The position numbers were made by a program, and so were the translations under genes. From positions 17,895 through 81,894 of the forward strand of contig JBNGIO010006303.1 in NCBI GenBank assembly GCA_049999805.1: a stretch of DNA of 64,000 nucleotides, read 5' to 3'. Of this stretch, positions 48,001 to 58,492 are shown one piece after another (positions within the stretch are counted from its first letter, which is position 1; every line of letters starts with the position of its first letter). Under the pieces are notes generated by a model that did not search any database, had not been told where the DNA came from, and worked only from the letters and a program-made list of their open reading frames with translations. The stretch is from Folioceros fuciformis. Lineage: Eukaryota > Anthocerotophyta > Anthocerotopsida > Anthocerotales.

Positions 48001-48086
48001 TCAGCTGGGAGGAGTTCAAACTGTTTTGCGAAAGGAATCCTGAGCTGCTAACTGTATTTGTTGCAGCCTCATCTAGTTCGTCGTAG
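45056..48086 (+). CDS. LPEAT2: Lysophospholipid acyltransferase with EF-hands (LPEAT2-like), 549 aa
   Basis: Fourteen exons: 45056-45528, 45636-45816, 45982-46041, 46205-46368, 46474-46537, 46691-46759, 46845-46940, 47022-47066, 47164-47234, 47330-47396, 47479-47529, 47630-47740, 47829-47876, 47937-48086; 550 codons with TAG. N-terminal DPFRNHTPEIDGLYEWAKT then a membrane helix (CLPILLVRVLLTMVVVIVGL). Acyltransferase motif I is NHVSFVDP, motif III is LLFPEGTTTNGR, and VQPVVVRYPFVHFDCSW follows. EF-hand-like loops in the C-terminal half: DSTCSGYVNLDQF, DTSGRGFIYFRE, DLQKDGSVTLKE, DVDGDNSISWEE. Known role: ER acylation of lysophosphatidylethanolamine and other lysophospholipids, with possible Ca2+ control. 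The intron after exon 9 appears to start with GC, which is the only choice giving an intact EF loop. Confidence 0.93.
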
Positions 48087-48254
48087 GTCGTCAACCTTAG
48101 TATGGACCTTGTATAGATTTCTTGGGGTTTGTATCTATAGATAATTCCTGACAAATAGATCATCATATAACAGACTACGAAAAAGATCTTACCCTGCTAA
48201 ATCAAACTTTGTTTTTGTTATTTACAAATACTGCACATTTTAAAGTATAGAACA

Positions 48255-48327
48255 GGTCGCGTGGCCTAATGGATAAGGCGCTCGCCTCCGGAGCGGGAGA
48301 TTGCGGGTTCGAGTCCCGCCGTGATCG
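48255..48327 (+). tRNA. tRNA-Arg (anticodon CCG)
   Basis: 73-nt cloverleaf. Acceptor GGTCGCG pairs with CGTGATC (two G-U). The D arm is GCC...GGC, and the anticodon stem CTCGC/GCGGG encloses loop CTCCGGA with anticodon CCG. T arm GCGGG-TTCGAGT-CCCGC. No CCA is encoded, as expected for a nuclear gene. A-box (TGGCCTAATGG) and B-box (GGTTCGAGTCC) match pol III promoters. It lies at the point where GC-rich genic sequence changes to AT-rich DNA. Confidence 0.95.
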
Positions 48328-50456
48328 CGTCACTCTTCACCGACAACAAAATTTAACGGTTTCGTCTTTTTAGAAAGAAAGTTTTAATTAAAAAGTAATT
48401 CACTAGTGATCAAAGATCATGGTTATTCAGATATGAATAAATATTCATAATTTTCTTTCTTACAGAAGTTATCTATAACCCAAAAGAATCTTTTATTTAT
48501 TTTAGAAAAACAGATGGAAAACCATCTATCCTAGAGAGGAGATAAACCATGAGAAGACACTAGTGACTAATCCAAACTCTAATGATTATCAATAGCACCA
48601 AAAACATAGTTGGTAGTGTGAGAAAAGCTATTACTCACGCAATTGAAAAATAGTTCATTAATTATCAAAGATAAGGATTATGTATTTTAGGATCGTCGTT
48701 CAGTGTTTAGCTTTGTAATAACTCTTCTTTTTTTATTTCACATTATTTTTCTTAATTATTAACATGTACATTGTGTTCTTGATTGCTAACAAGGGGAACA
48801 CATAGGCAACCAAACAGTCTAGTATCGTGTTTTAAGAGGACGCTCTTCCAAATTCTGAACGAAGGAATGGGGTAAATTTAAGAGGACGCTCTTCCAAATT
48901 CTGAATGAAGGAATGGGGTAAATGGGAGGATTCTTATTGATATGTAAATTGAAAAAAATAGGGTTCTTGGGAACAAGGAAAGGTGCTTGTAGGTTTTTCT
49001 CTTAAGCAAGACACTACAAGAGCAAGCAAGCCCAAGCAAAAACTCATCAATAGTAGAGAAAGTTGATGGTGTGATTCAAAAAAACCTAAACACACAGCTA
49101 CCAAAAGCTGGGAGCTCACACTCTTGCGTAAGCAAGAGCACGAGCGAGCTTGAATCAAGTGAGGGATAGAAGAGTCTCTAAAAAGAGTGAGTTTGCTCTT
49201 GCATGTACTACTTCTAAAGGAGGAATGCTTAATCCCTTAGATCTCTAATACGGGAAGTGATGGAAAATGAGGCATGGCAACCCTTTCCTCAATCAAAAGA
49301 GAGCCCCTTGTGGATTTTAGGGATGCTTGCAAAGGAAAGCACCTTGTTCTACACCACAAATGAAAGATTCCAATTTGTGGAAATCCTCCTATAAAGCCTA
49401 GATGAGGGCTAACATAAGCCAACTTCCATTTGATGAGTAGCCCTAAGCTCCCCAATAGGATGAGGAGAGATGCTTCTCGCATTACTCTATCCCTCAACAC
49501 CACATTTAAAAGTTTCATATCCATAACAAACTGCATCCACAAACCACCATAATCTTCGTCCCCAAGCCTTTCAAAACTAAGCAAGAGTATCGGAGAAGGG
49601 AGCAAAACCTCGGGTGGCACACTAAACATGAAGGAAGTATCCCAAAGGCCTCACATGGGTCCTCTAATTTGGAAGTGGCGGCAATCTACACAAGCCATAT
49701 CTTCCTTGAGAGCTGCCAACACAAACTCCTAATTAAAGGAAGGAAGCCCCACCGAGACATAAAGCACGAAGAGGCCTTGCTTGGAGACAATTTCACCCTT
49801 AAGGAAAACTCTGCACTTGAAAATCTTCAATCTCAATCCAAGACAAGGTACTTGTGAAGAGAAAAGCTCAATGCTTCCTCAAGTAACTCAACATAGCTTG
49901 TCTTAGCCTAAGACAATGGCCCTACTTTATTTTGTGGAGATCCATTCATGTGTTGTAGTTGTTGCTGCGAGACTATGAGAAACTGAAGTCTCGCTGTCAC
50001 CGAAAGAATGGCAAGGCATGATCCTTGAGGCATCAAATCCGTTTTTGTCTCTGGACTTCCACTCGTGGTCGAGAGGTACACCATCTAAAGTGACCTGATA
50101 GATATCTAAGTACAGTGCGTATGATGTGCACGGATACGAGTACATACAGTATGAAGTAAGTATGTATTTTGGAGAGAGGAGAGTGGTGTGATACGTAGTG
50201 CGATGGAGGCGGCCCCGAGCTGGGTGTGATGTACAGTACAGCAAAGTGAGCATCCATCAATTGTTGCCGTAAAAAGAATGCCAAGACGGGCCGGGCCGCA
50301 TGGCGATGTCCAAACGTCAATAAAAGGAAGGCGATCGCTCAGGCTAGAGCTGAGGCTGAAACAGAGACGGAGGGGGCTTGATGATCCTTCTGCTCTCCCG
50401 GAGGCAAGCACCGATGCGGCAGAGTTGTTGCATTGGCGGCATCGCAGCTCGGCAAG
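48328..50456. other. AT-rich, probably repeat-derived block
   Basis: Base composition drops sharply after the tRNA and recovers near 49,900-50,100. It holds a 46-bp tandem duplication at 48,831-48,922. An interrupted minus-strand open frame (49,237-49,629) extends with stops to about 49,850, resembling degenerate transposon coding sequence, but I could not assign a family. The last part is the promoter side of the F-box gene. Confidence 0.5.
48831..48922. repeat. 46-bp tandem duplication
   Basis: Two nearly identical units starting tttaagaggacgctcttcca and ending gaatggggtaaa, with one mismatch (gaacgaag/gaatgaag). Confidence 0.95.
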
Positions 50457-51923
50457 ATGCTGAAATGCATTCGCATTCGCTCGGCCACGAGTGGCAGCGG
50501 CAGCGGAAGCAGGTCCAAATCCTTCCAGAAGACGGTGGTTCTGAAGCCCTTGCGGCTGGGCCGCCCGGACGTGGGATGCTGCGGGGAGCTTGCGGTGGCC
50601 ACCAGCTGCCAGGACGGCATCTCTTGTTCCACCCCGGGATCCAGCTCCACCTCCAGCTCGGGCTGCCGCGATCCGGCCCTGGGATGCCGTGATCCGGCCC
50701 TGGAATGCCAGTGCCCGTCCCTCAACTCCCTCCCGGACGAGGTGTTGCGGGAGATCCTTGCCCGGGTTCCACTCCCGCCCCTGCTCCCGCTCCGGGCCGT
50801 GTGCCGGGCGTGGGATCGGCTGATCCTGGAGGACGCGCGGGTGGAGCTGGTGGCGGGATCCTTGGGAGCCAGCTTCCTCCGCGCGGTGCACACCCGGGAT
50901 GGGAAGATGCTGGCCCTGGCCTACAACCCCGTGCTGCGGGTGGCGGCCAAGGGGCCCGTGGCGCTGCATGCGTCCGCGGTTGATTTTGGCCACTTCATCG
51001 CCTCTGCCGGGAGCCTGCTCTTCTACGGGAACTTCAACAACTGCGCCCCGGTGTGCCGGATCACGGTCTCCAACCCGCTCTCCAACGCCTGGCGCCGCCT
51101 GCCGCTCCTCGCGGACGGGCCAACTCTGCTCTCCTTCCCGGTCTTCCGGCGGATCACGGTCTGGAGCACCGGGGAGGTCGGGGCCCGGAGGAGGGGGATG
51201 TACCGGATCTTGGTGATGAAGTTCAGATGGCACTTCCAGACTCACATCTACTGCTCCATTGCGGATTCCTGGCGGCCGTGCCCGAGTATTCCCCTCTGCG
51301 GCTACGATTTCTTCACATCCACGGGCCCCTGCGTTGGGGGATTCGCCTTCTATGTGGTGGGGAGCAGTATTCGGGATGTGAAGTCGTGGTCCATCTGGGC
51401 GTTTGATCTCGAGTGCGAGGCCTGGTTCAACTTCACGGTGCCCACCACGATGCTGGACGGGGTGGTATCCTATGTACTCATCGAGTGTTTGGGGAGGCTT
51501 GTGCTGGTGGCCAGGTGCGGGATTGTGGATTGGGAGAAGAGGTGCATTCATCTTGATGGGGTGCGCTTGTGGAAGCTCAGCCTCACAAGGAAGAGGAATG
51601 GGTCGACCGATCCCGGGAAGACGCTGGCTGGGCACTCGTGGGCGAAGCTCGGGGAGATGCCACAGGAGTTTGTCCCACTTTACTCGTTGTCCTTCTCTAA
51701 ACGTCATTGGTGGCATCCCACCCTGGAGCTCAAAGACTGCACAGTGGTGTCCAATTGCATCTTTTTCCTCAAAGGCCGCAGCCACGGAGCGGATGCTATC
51801 GTGTTTGATTACATTGATAAGTCCTGGAGTGTGCCGGACAGGGATTTGGTCCATCCTCCTCGAGGCTGCCGGATGTACGACCCCGGATTCTGCCTCATTC
51901 CCAATGCCGATATCATGCCTTAG
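50457..51923 (+). CDS. F-box protein (kelch/beta-propeller-like C-terminus), 488 aa
   Basis: Intronless. The first ATG in frame is at 50457 (MLKCIRIRS). The F-box is near residues 88-125 (SLNSLPDEVLREILARVPLP, then LLPLRAVCRAWDRLI). It is followed by sheet-rich repeats typical of plant F-box/kelch-like proteins (MLALAYNPVLRV, NPLSNAWRRLPLL, SWSIWAFDLECEAWFNF, DCTVVSNCIFFLKG). Known role: substrate receptor of SCF ubiquitin ligases; the target is unknown. A short duplicated CRDPAL(G/E) lies in the low-complexity N-terminus. A 651-codon open frame on the opposite strand covers the same bases and is judged a shadow. Confidence 0.85.
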   Translation: MLKCIRIRSATSGSGSGSRSKSFQKTVVLKPLRLGRPDVGCCGELAVATSCQDGISCSTPGSSSTSSSGCRDPALGCRDPALECQCPSLNSLPDEVLREILARVPLPPLLPLRAVCRAWDRLILEDARVELVAGSLGASFLRAVHTRDGKMLALAYNPVLRVAAKGPVALHASAVDFGHFIASAGSLLFYGNFNNCAPVCRITVSNPLSNAWRRLPLLADGPTLLSFPVFRRITVWSTGEVGARRRGMYRILVMKFRWHFQTHIYCSIADSWRPCPSIPLCGYDFFTSTGPCVGGFAFYVVGSSIRDVKSWSIWAFDLECEAWFNFTVPTTMLDGVVSYVLIECLGRLVLVARCGIVDWEKRCIHLDGVRLWKLSLTRKRNGSTDPGKTLAGHSWAKLGEMPQEFVPLYSLSFSKRHWWHPTLELKDCTVVSNCIFFLKGRSHGADAIVFDYIDKSWSVPDRDLVHPPRGCRMYDPGFCLIPNADIMP

Positions 51924-53447
51924 CTTCTGCTTCTCCCACAAGTCACTCCAAGTGTGGATTCCTTTGCCTCCTTTGCCTTGTGTCCACCCGTTCAAGCCCA
52001 GCAGAACAGTGGTGGGTAGGTGTGGCAAACTCGTGCTCTCATCTTTTATTTCTCGTTTCACTTACTCTCAATGCATCACTCGCCTTCTGACACCTGTCTC
52101 AAACTGTTTCCTTAGGCAGGTTTCTGTTGCTTCCACAGGGGTGGCTCTTTTCTCTACTTTAAGAGGCTGCGCGTTGGGCATCTCAGTTCACGACCACACT
52201 CAAAATCTCCTGCACTGTGTGTTTGAGCCTATGAGGTGTCGAAACTTGGCTGTCTCTTGCTCTTTGCAACAAGATGCCCATGTGGACATTCAGCTAGTTC
52301 TGTTTCATGCAGTCCCTGGCAGGCTGTTATTGTGTCTCTCCGGAGATGTTCCAAGCCTAATGCTTGGTGTTCGCCGCAGAAGTAGGAAGGTTTTCGCTCT
52401 TCTCAGAGAGCAGGAGGAACGAGTGTCTTCCCCGCCTCATCTAACTACATCGGAGAGGAGGCTGCAGCCTCCGTCTAGTTCTCTTCCGGGGGCCAAATCC
52501 CATCTCGTGATGTACATTCAGTCCCAAGTGCTGTCACACGCTCATAGCCTCCGTCAGTCCGCCCACCATCCTTGAATATCATAAAGTATCATACATGTTC
52601 CGTTGCGAATGCACGTGGCCACCTACGCATATGCAACTCTTCCCTCTACTGTGCACAATCGCCGGAGCACGTGGGGAACGTCCTGGCAAGCGCCAACGGC
52701 ACGACAGGGCAAGGGACGGTGGAACGAGGGCCGGCCCGTGGAGCTGGCGGGCCCTGATGGGGTCCATGGCGGAGGCGGCCAAATAGTGTTTGTGACTGAC
52801 GAGACAAAGTTTGCACTGACCCCGGCGCAGCCTGCTTGTGATGGTGGCTCTGGCGGCAGCATCTGGTGACAGTTTCATCTCTTATCACGTCGTGGCAGGC
52901 CTGGCAATTTGCAAACCGCGCCAGGCACTTTCAGAGCAGCGAGTTCACGTCCAGCATATGTCGTAAGATTCTTCGAGCTTGAGAAGACGCAGCATATGGT
53001 TCTACTTCGCTTGGTGAGTGTGATGAGAGGCTGGTTCTACTGCGTTTGATGTGTGACAGGAGGCTGGCTCTACTGCGTGAGTGTGATGAGAGGCTGGTTC
53101 TACTGCGTTTGAGTACGATGGGAGGCTGGTTGTACTGCGTTTGAGTAATATGGGAGGCTGGTTGTACAGCGTTACAGTCTGAAGAGAGGCTGCACTTGGA
53201 ATCGAGTCCCAACTCGGGAACTTTCACGCTTGCTGCTTCGACGATGTTACGCAATGCAAGAGAAGAAAGTTGTGCATCGGGCCGCGGGCTCCGCCACCTG
53301 CGCATGCTTTTCTCTCCCTTCATTCATGGACGCCCGGATCTGCCGTTGCTCGCACATGCGTCACGGCTATGACTTGACGGGCACCGGCCAGCGTTGCGTT
53401 CATTTCGCTGTGCGCTTCACGAGACCCCGGGACCTTCGGACCGCTCT
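51924..53447. other. F-box 3' region and spacer with minisatellite
   Basis: Open frames here (including the 51,403-52,575 frame that overlaps the F-box gene out of frame) have no recognisable content. A minisatellite occupies 53,010-53,190. Confidence 0.45.
53010..53190. repeat. Minisatellite, about 36-bp unit, five copies
   Basis: Units share gaggctggttctactgcgtt followed by a tgagt-type sequence and a gat/aat-gg joint. Copies diverge and vary slightly in length. Confidence 0.85.
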
Positions 53448-54409
53448 ATGGCGCCCGTTCGCGGCCAGTGCTGCGTTCCTCCGCCTCACTCCGATTACAA
53501 GGGCGTGGGAAGGGAGGAAGTCTGGCCGGAGGAGCGTTCCGTCTACTTGACTGGCTCCCCAGACGCTAAATCGGCTATACTGTTCGTGTCCGACATCTAT
53601 GGTGGAGCCCCGTCCGCTGATCATGGCCGAGTGGAGGAGTGGCTGAAATGGCTGACATGATGGATGCAGCGCTGCTTGTTGTTCCATAGCGAGCTTCACG
53701 ATGGCAGTTTCTGACCGCCTGGACGTTGCACATTCTTGCTTGCGCAGGATGGGAAGTGCCTCAGAGCAGACAACTGGCGGACAAGATTGCCGCCTCGGGA
53801 TATTTCGTCGTACTGCCGGAATACCTCGACGGGGATCCTTACAAGGTGACGAACCCAGACGACGAGTACGACGGCCTCTGGCCGTGGCTGGAGAAGCACT
53901 CCGTGGAAGCTGATCGAGAAAAGATACGCAAGGTGCTGGACCATATCCGCTCGGAGTACAGCTTCAAGGGCGTGGGAGTGGTGGCCTTCTGTCGGGGTGC
54001 CAAGATTTCCATCCCGTTGCTGCCCGATGATGAGGCGGTGCAGGCTGCCGTCTTTTGCCATCCCTCTTTCATCACCTTTGAGGAAATCAACGCAGTAAAG
54101 GTTCCGCTCTCGATTATTGCACCGGAGATTGATATCGTCATCACGCCGGAGGAGAATTTGGCGTTCGGCAAGGCCCTGGAGGAGAGCCCGCTCGTCTCCC
54201 TCAGCAAAGTGAAGGTGTACAAAGACGCCGAACACGGCTTTACCACACGCTACTCCGATCTGGACCCGCCTGCTGTTGCCAGGGCCGAGGAAGCTCACCA
54301 AGATCTCCTGGACTGGCTACACCTCACCTTGCCTCGAGCACCAGAACCAACCATTGGAGACAAGTTCCAGCACCTTTCTACGACCGACGACGACAAGGTC
54401 CAAGTGTAG
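53448..54409 (+). CDS. Dienelactone hydrolase family protein, 271 aa
   Basis: Exons 53448-53601 and 53748-54409; 272 codons with TAG, joined within a conserved Gly (VSDIYG, then WEVPQSRQLADKIAASGYFV). Alpha/beta-hydrolase fold of the DLH type: the nucleophile Cys lies in VVAFCRGAKISIP, the Asp probably in IAPEIDIVITPEE, and the His in YKDAEHGFTTRYS. In many family members the residue after the Cys is Trp (C-W-G), whereas here it is Arg. PEYLDGDPY is a family hallmark. Known plant members are cytosolic endo-1,3-1,4-glucanase-like or carboxymethylenebutenolidase-like proteins of mostly unknown substrate. No targeting peptide is evident. Confidence 0.9.
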
Positions 54410-54627
54410 GGTACAGTACAATCCTTATCTTCCTTTTAGAGGACGGACGACCATGTACTTTGCAGAAAAGTACCTTTTTCAGGGTGTCGCTGCACGCAAA
54501 CGATCCGTGCGGGAAATATGTACGATATTTAATTTTTTTTTAAAAGTGCACCTAAGCTGTCATGATTTTTGTGCGACGTTGTCGTAGTGCGATGTTCCGC
54601 TTGCTCAGGAATCAATTGAAATAATTG

Positions 54628-57568
54628 TCACCACTGATCTCCGCATGTACACGCGCCGTTTACGAAGTGGTGATAGCAGCTTGGATCCCTGACAAGAATT
54701 TGACGTTTGACTATTTGGGAAAGGGACTTCAAAGCATTGTGACAGTCCCCGCACACTCTAAGATTCTTTGCTATGCGAATAGTTGTCCCGGGGGGTGTGT
54801 TGATGAGCGCGAAGGCAAGGGCTAGCTTTTCGGCGTGGAGGTGCAGAGGCCTTTCCCTTTCGTCCTCGTCGGCGTCATGTAGCACAACACCTGAGACGGG
54901 GGCATCGTGCCCTGCTTCCTTCAGATACCCCCATAGGTTGTTCACACTAGAGTAGATCTCTTGGGACTGAGGGTGGGACTCATCGCCAGCGGTAAATTCG
55001 TGCACCTTCTGGTTGAACTCGATCGAGCACACGGCGGTCTCCTTCCTGGTGCCGTTCATTACCATCAGCTTTCTCACCCTTGCCTCATCATCCCACCTTT
55101 TCAGATAACCGTAAGTGTTGGCTAGCATGACGTAAGGGGCTGGGTCCTCCTTGTCTATGGCGAAGAGCTTGTCTGCAGCGATTTCTGCCAACTCTATGGC
55201 TCTGTGGTAGCTACAAGCCTTGAGCAGAGCCATCCAGACTCTAGAACCAGGGCGGCCTGGAAGATTGAGGATGAAGTTCTCCGCAGCTTGAAATTGCCTA
55301 GCTCGACCAAGGAGGTCAACCATGCAGGCGTGGTGCTCCTCCTCTGGACTGATGCCATAGTCAGGAGCCATGGACTCATACAACTTTTGGCCCTCCTTCA
55401 CCATACCCAAGTGTGCATATACTCCCAGGGCCGCAGCCAATGCTCCCCGGTCAAGGTCCACTTTTTCCTGGAACAACTGCTTCAAAAGGTCGAGTGCCTC
55501 GCCACCGAGTCCATGCTGGGTGTATGCCGCCAACATCGCTGTCCAGGACACACAGTCCTTGCTTGATAGCTTGTCGAACACCTGGCGAGCATCCTCTATA
55601 CTCCCACACTTGGCGTACATATCTACCAGGCTGTTTTCGATGAAGATGTCAGGGAGTAACTTGCGTTCGTTGATTAGGGTATGGACCTGCTTACCATGCT
55701 CCAAGGCAGCTGCATCTGCACATGCACTAAGAACAGAAGGAAACGTTTTGAATGTCGGCTCAAACTTCTCGTTTAACATCTCCTGGTAAAGCAACAATGC
55801 CTCTTTGCCCAGCCTACACCTGGCATACCCTGTGATGATTGAAGTCCATGAAACAACAGTCCGCTCCTTCATTCTGTCAAAGATCATGCGTGCAGTGTGT
55901 ATGTCCCCACATTTGGCATACATGTCAATGAGAGAATTGACCACGAGTACATCTCCTTCATATTCAGCATTCATGATTTTGGTGTGCATTTGCTGTCCCA
56001 CATCCAGAGCACGTATGCTAGCACAAACATTGAGGGAAAGGACAAAAGTCACCCTGTCGGGTTTTCCACCGCCCTTTGTGAATGCTGTAAACAGTCCCAA
56101 AACTGCTCTACCCCGTCCGGCCGTCATATACCCTGCAAGCATTGCGTTCAATAGTACAACGTCCGGCTGGTTGACACTGTCAAATACTTGACGTGCGCTT
56201 TCTATGCTTCCACATTTGGCATACATGTGGACGAGTGCACACATGACTGCTCTGTCGTTCCCAAATCCACGTCTTTTAATGTCATCATGTATTCGCCTGC
56301 CAAAGTTACGAGTTGAACATGCCATCAGGAGCTGGACATACGCCTGTGAATTCATAATCACACCTTGTTCTTGCATTTTCTGAAAAAGGTGAGATGCCTC
56401 CTTTTCGATCCCATTCTGAGCATATCCAGCAATAATCGTTGTCCATGACAGCAACTGGTGTGCTATCATATTGTCAAAGATGTCACGAGCATCAGATACG
56501 CTCTTGCACTTGACATACATGTCGATGAGGGAGTTCTCCAGCAGAGTATCCAAGACCACGCCACTGCTGATGATATGAGCATGAACTTCCTTCGCCTTCT
56601 CCAAATCAGCCAACTCAGCACATGCCTTCACCATCACAGTTCCCAAAATCTTGTCAGGCTTTACACCTTCTGCCACCATGTTCTGATAGACTTTAAATGC
56701 CTGCTCGCCAAGTCCGACATTGATATAACCCTGAACAAGTGCACTCCAGGAAATGACGTTCTTGTTCCTCAATTTGTCGAACAATTTTTGGGCTTCCGAC
56801 ATCTGTTCACAACTGGTGTACAGCCGGACAAGGTTGGTACCGAGAAATAGCGTCGTCTCCCAACCACGTCGCACAATGTGAGCTCGGACCCGCTCACCCT
56901 CAGCTAGAGACTTCGTCCTGATGCAGTCCTGCAAGAGAGAATCATAAACGTCGTTGTTCACTCGAACCCCTTGCTCCGACATAATATCCAGAAGATGCAG
57001 AGCCTCCTTCAACCGACCCTCTCTGCAGAATTTCCTCAACTCTCCAGAAGGCCCAGGGTCAAGTCTGGAACTTGGAAACCTGTGAGAACGAAGCACACTA
57101 ACCGCAAAATTCAGGCTTTACTTTCCAGCCTACAGTCAGAGCCTCAAAGCTAACAAATCGAGAAGAACGACAACCTGCCCTGACGCCGGGTTGAGCTCTC
57201 AGCATCCAAGGCCCGACGCCCTGTTTCCACCACCACGCCAGAGTCTCGTCGTGAGGACGAAGACTCCTTGCTCATACCTCGCCAGTCCTCACTGTGTAGG
57301 ACCCGACAGAACCCCAAGAGGCTTGACATCTGCAATTGTAAAACATCTGAAAATGCGACGTCACGCAAGATTCCCCGACCTAGCTCGGTTGGCACCAGAT
57401 GACGCCGCCGAAATGAGGTAGGCTCACCTTATGGAGATGACCATTCCAGCTTTCCAGAATAGCTCCCTCAAAGCCACCTGGAGAGCAGCCAGCATTGGCG
57501 GCGGGACTGTACTGGCGCAGCACATGCTTGAATCTGCTCCTCAAACCTCGGATTGAGCTGGTCCCCAT
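54628..57568 (-). CDS. PLS-class PPR protein with DYW deaminase domain, about 915 aa
   Basis: Exons 57568-57428, 57329-57175 and 57079-54628; 916 codons with TGA. The long last exon opens without an ATG. Two upstream exons joined through aag/gtgagc and an acceptor before ATGTCAAGC restore one frame and give an organelle-type leader (MGTSSIRGLRSRFKHVLRQY). About fifteen P/L/S repeats follow, with typical SLIDMYAKCGDIHTARMIFD and VVSWTSIITGYARC units. E and E+ motifs precede a DYW domain with the zinc-binding HAE and CGDC(H) signatures intact (HLHAEKLALAFALI, NLRVCGDCHNALK). It ends CTCGDQW rather than DYW. Known role: site-specific C-to-U RNA editing in plastids or mitochondria. Confidence 0.88.
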
Positions 57569-58492
57569 AGCTGCGCTGCGTTCAATTGCAGGCGCGTTGT
57601 CAAAGTCGTTTGAGCTAGTTCCAGCACTCACCGGTGTCCGGGACCGGAGAAGCCACGTCCATGTAGCGACGTTGGCGAAAAACTGGCTCTAACAATTTCG
57701 AAACTAGTGAGGTCTGATATCTTTGTGAGAACGCAGTCTGACATCAGATTGCAAGCTGAGGATTCCCGCAACAGTGTCGAGCGGGCAAGACTGCTAAGTT
57801 CTGTCAGGAACGCATTGTTTGTGCAGCCTGCCATGGTGTGAATACAGAATGTTCTGTGGTAAGGCACCGAAACTGATGAGGGCAAAATGCACGGACCATT
57901 TCACAGACTGCCAGTCTGCAACATCCCGAATCCGATTAGTTGCCAATTACATACCCTAGGAGGCAAAACCCGTTAACATGGCGATGTGCTCAAGGGTTCC
58001 TTGTCCATCTCCGTCTCCCCTCCAGCGTCAGGGCTGGAAGCGCATGGGAGGAAGACAGGCAGCAAACGGAACGGCTGTGGAGAATGGGTCACACATCTGT
58101 TCCGTCCCGTTGCAGTTGTATTTTCTAAGCACTCGCATGTGAGGTTCCATGGATGAACAAGGCATGTACAAATTTTTTATTAGGTAACGGTATGTATCCC
58201 TCAGGGGGCGGTTAACAGATTAGGTAGGCAGCCAGGTACATAACTTACGGAAAGCCAAAATAGACACCAGTAGATCCGTCGACAAAAAACCAGACTAAGA
58301 ATCAAGGAGAGCGAATATAATGTACATAGGACCCCCGGATGGCGATTCGCGTGAGGTGTCTTTTCACCCCCTCAAGGTCGCGGTCTCAACGTCCGATTGA
58401 GGGGCCAGTGGATGCCGAAATGTGGACTCTCCAGGATCAGTGTTGTTGGATCCACGTATGGCCCTATGATAGACTTGACCACCTGCTAGGAA
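57569..58492. other. PPR 5' region and lipid phosphatase 3' region
   Basis: About 0.9 kb. Open frames are short and lack ATG or known motifs. Confidence 0.4.

Noticed and set aside
49237-49629. 130-codon minus-strand frame in the AT-rich block
   Set aside because: No ATG-supported gene structure or recognisable domain. The reading continues upstream through stops, so it is treated as decayed repeat sequence.
50106-52061. 651-codon open frame on the minus strand opposite the F-box gene
   Set aside because: It mirrors the GC-rich F-box coding frame, has low-complexity Pro/Glu/Arg/Gly composition and no domain. The plus-strand frame encodes a clear F-box and propeller-like repeats, so this is a shadow.
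51403-52575. 390-codon plus-strand frame overlapping and running past the F-box gene
   Set aside because: Half overlaps the F-box coding sequence out of frame and the rest has no recognisable motif.
54628-57096. PPR as a single-exon gene starting near 57,096
   Set aside because: That frame starts with GTG, not ATG. A splice acceptor at 57,080 and two upstream exons give an ATG start and an organelle leader in a consistent phase.
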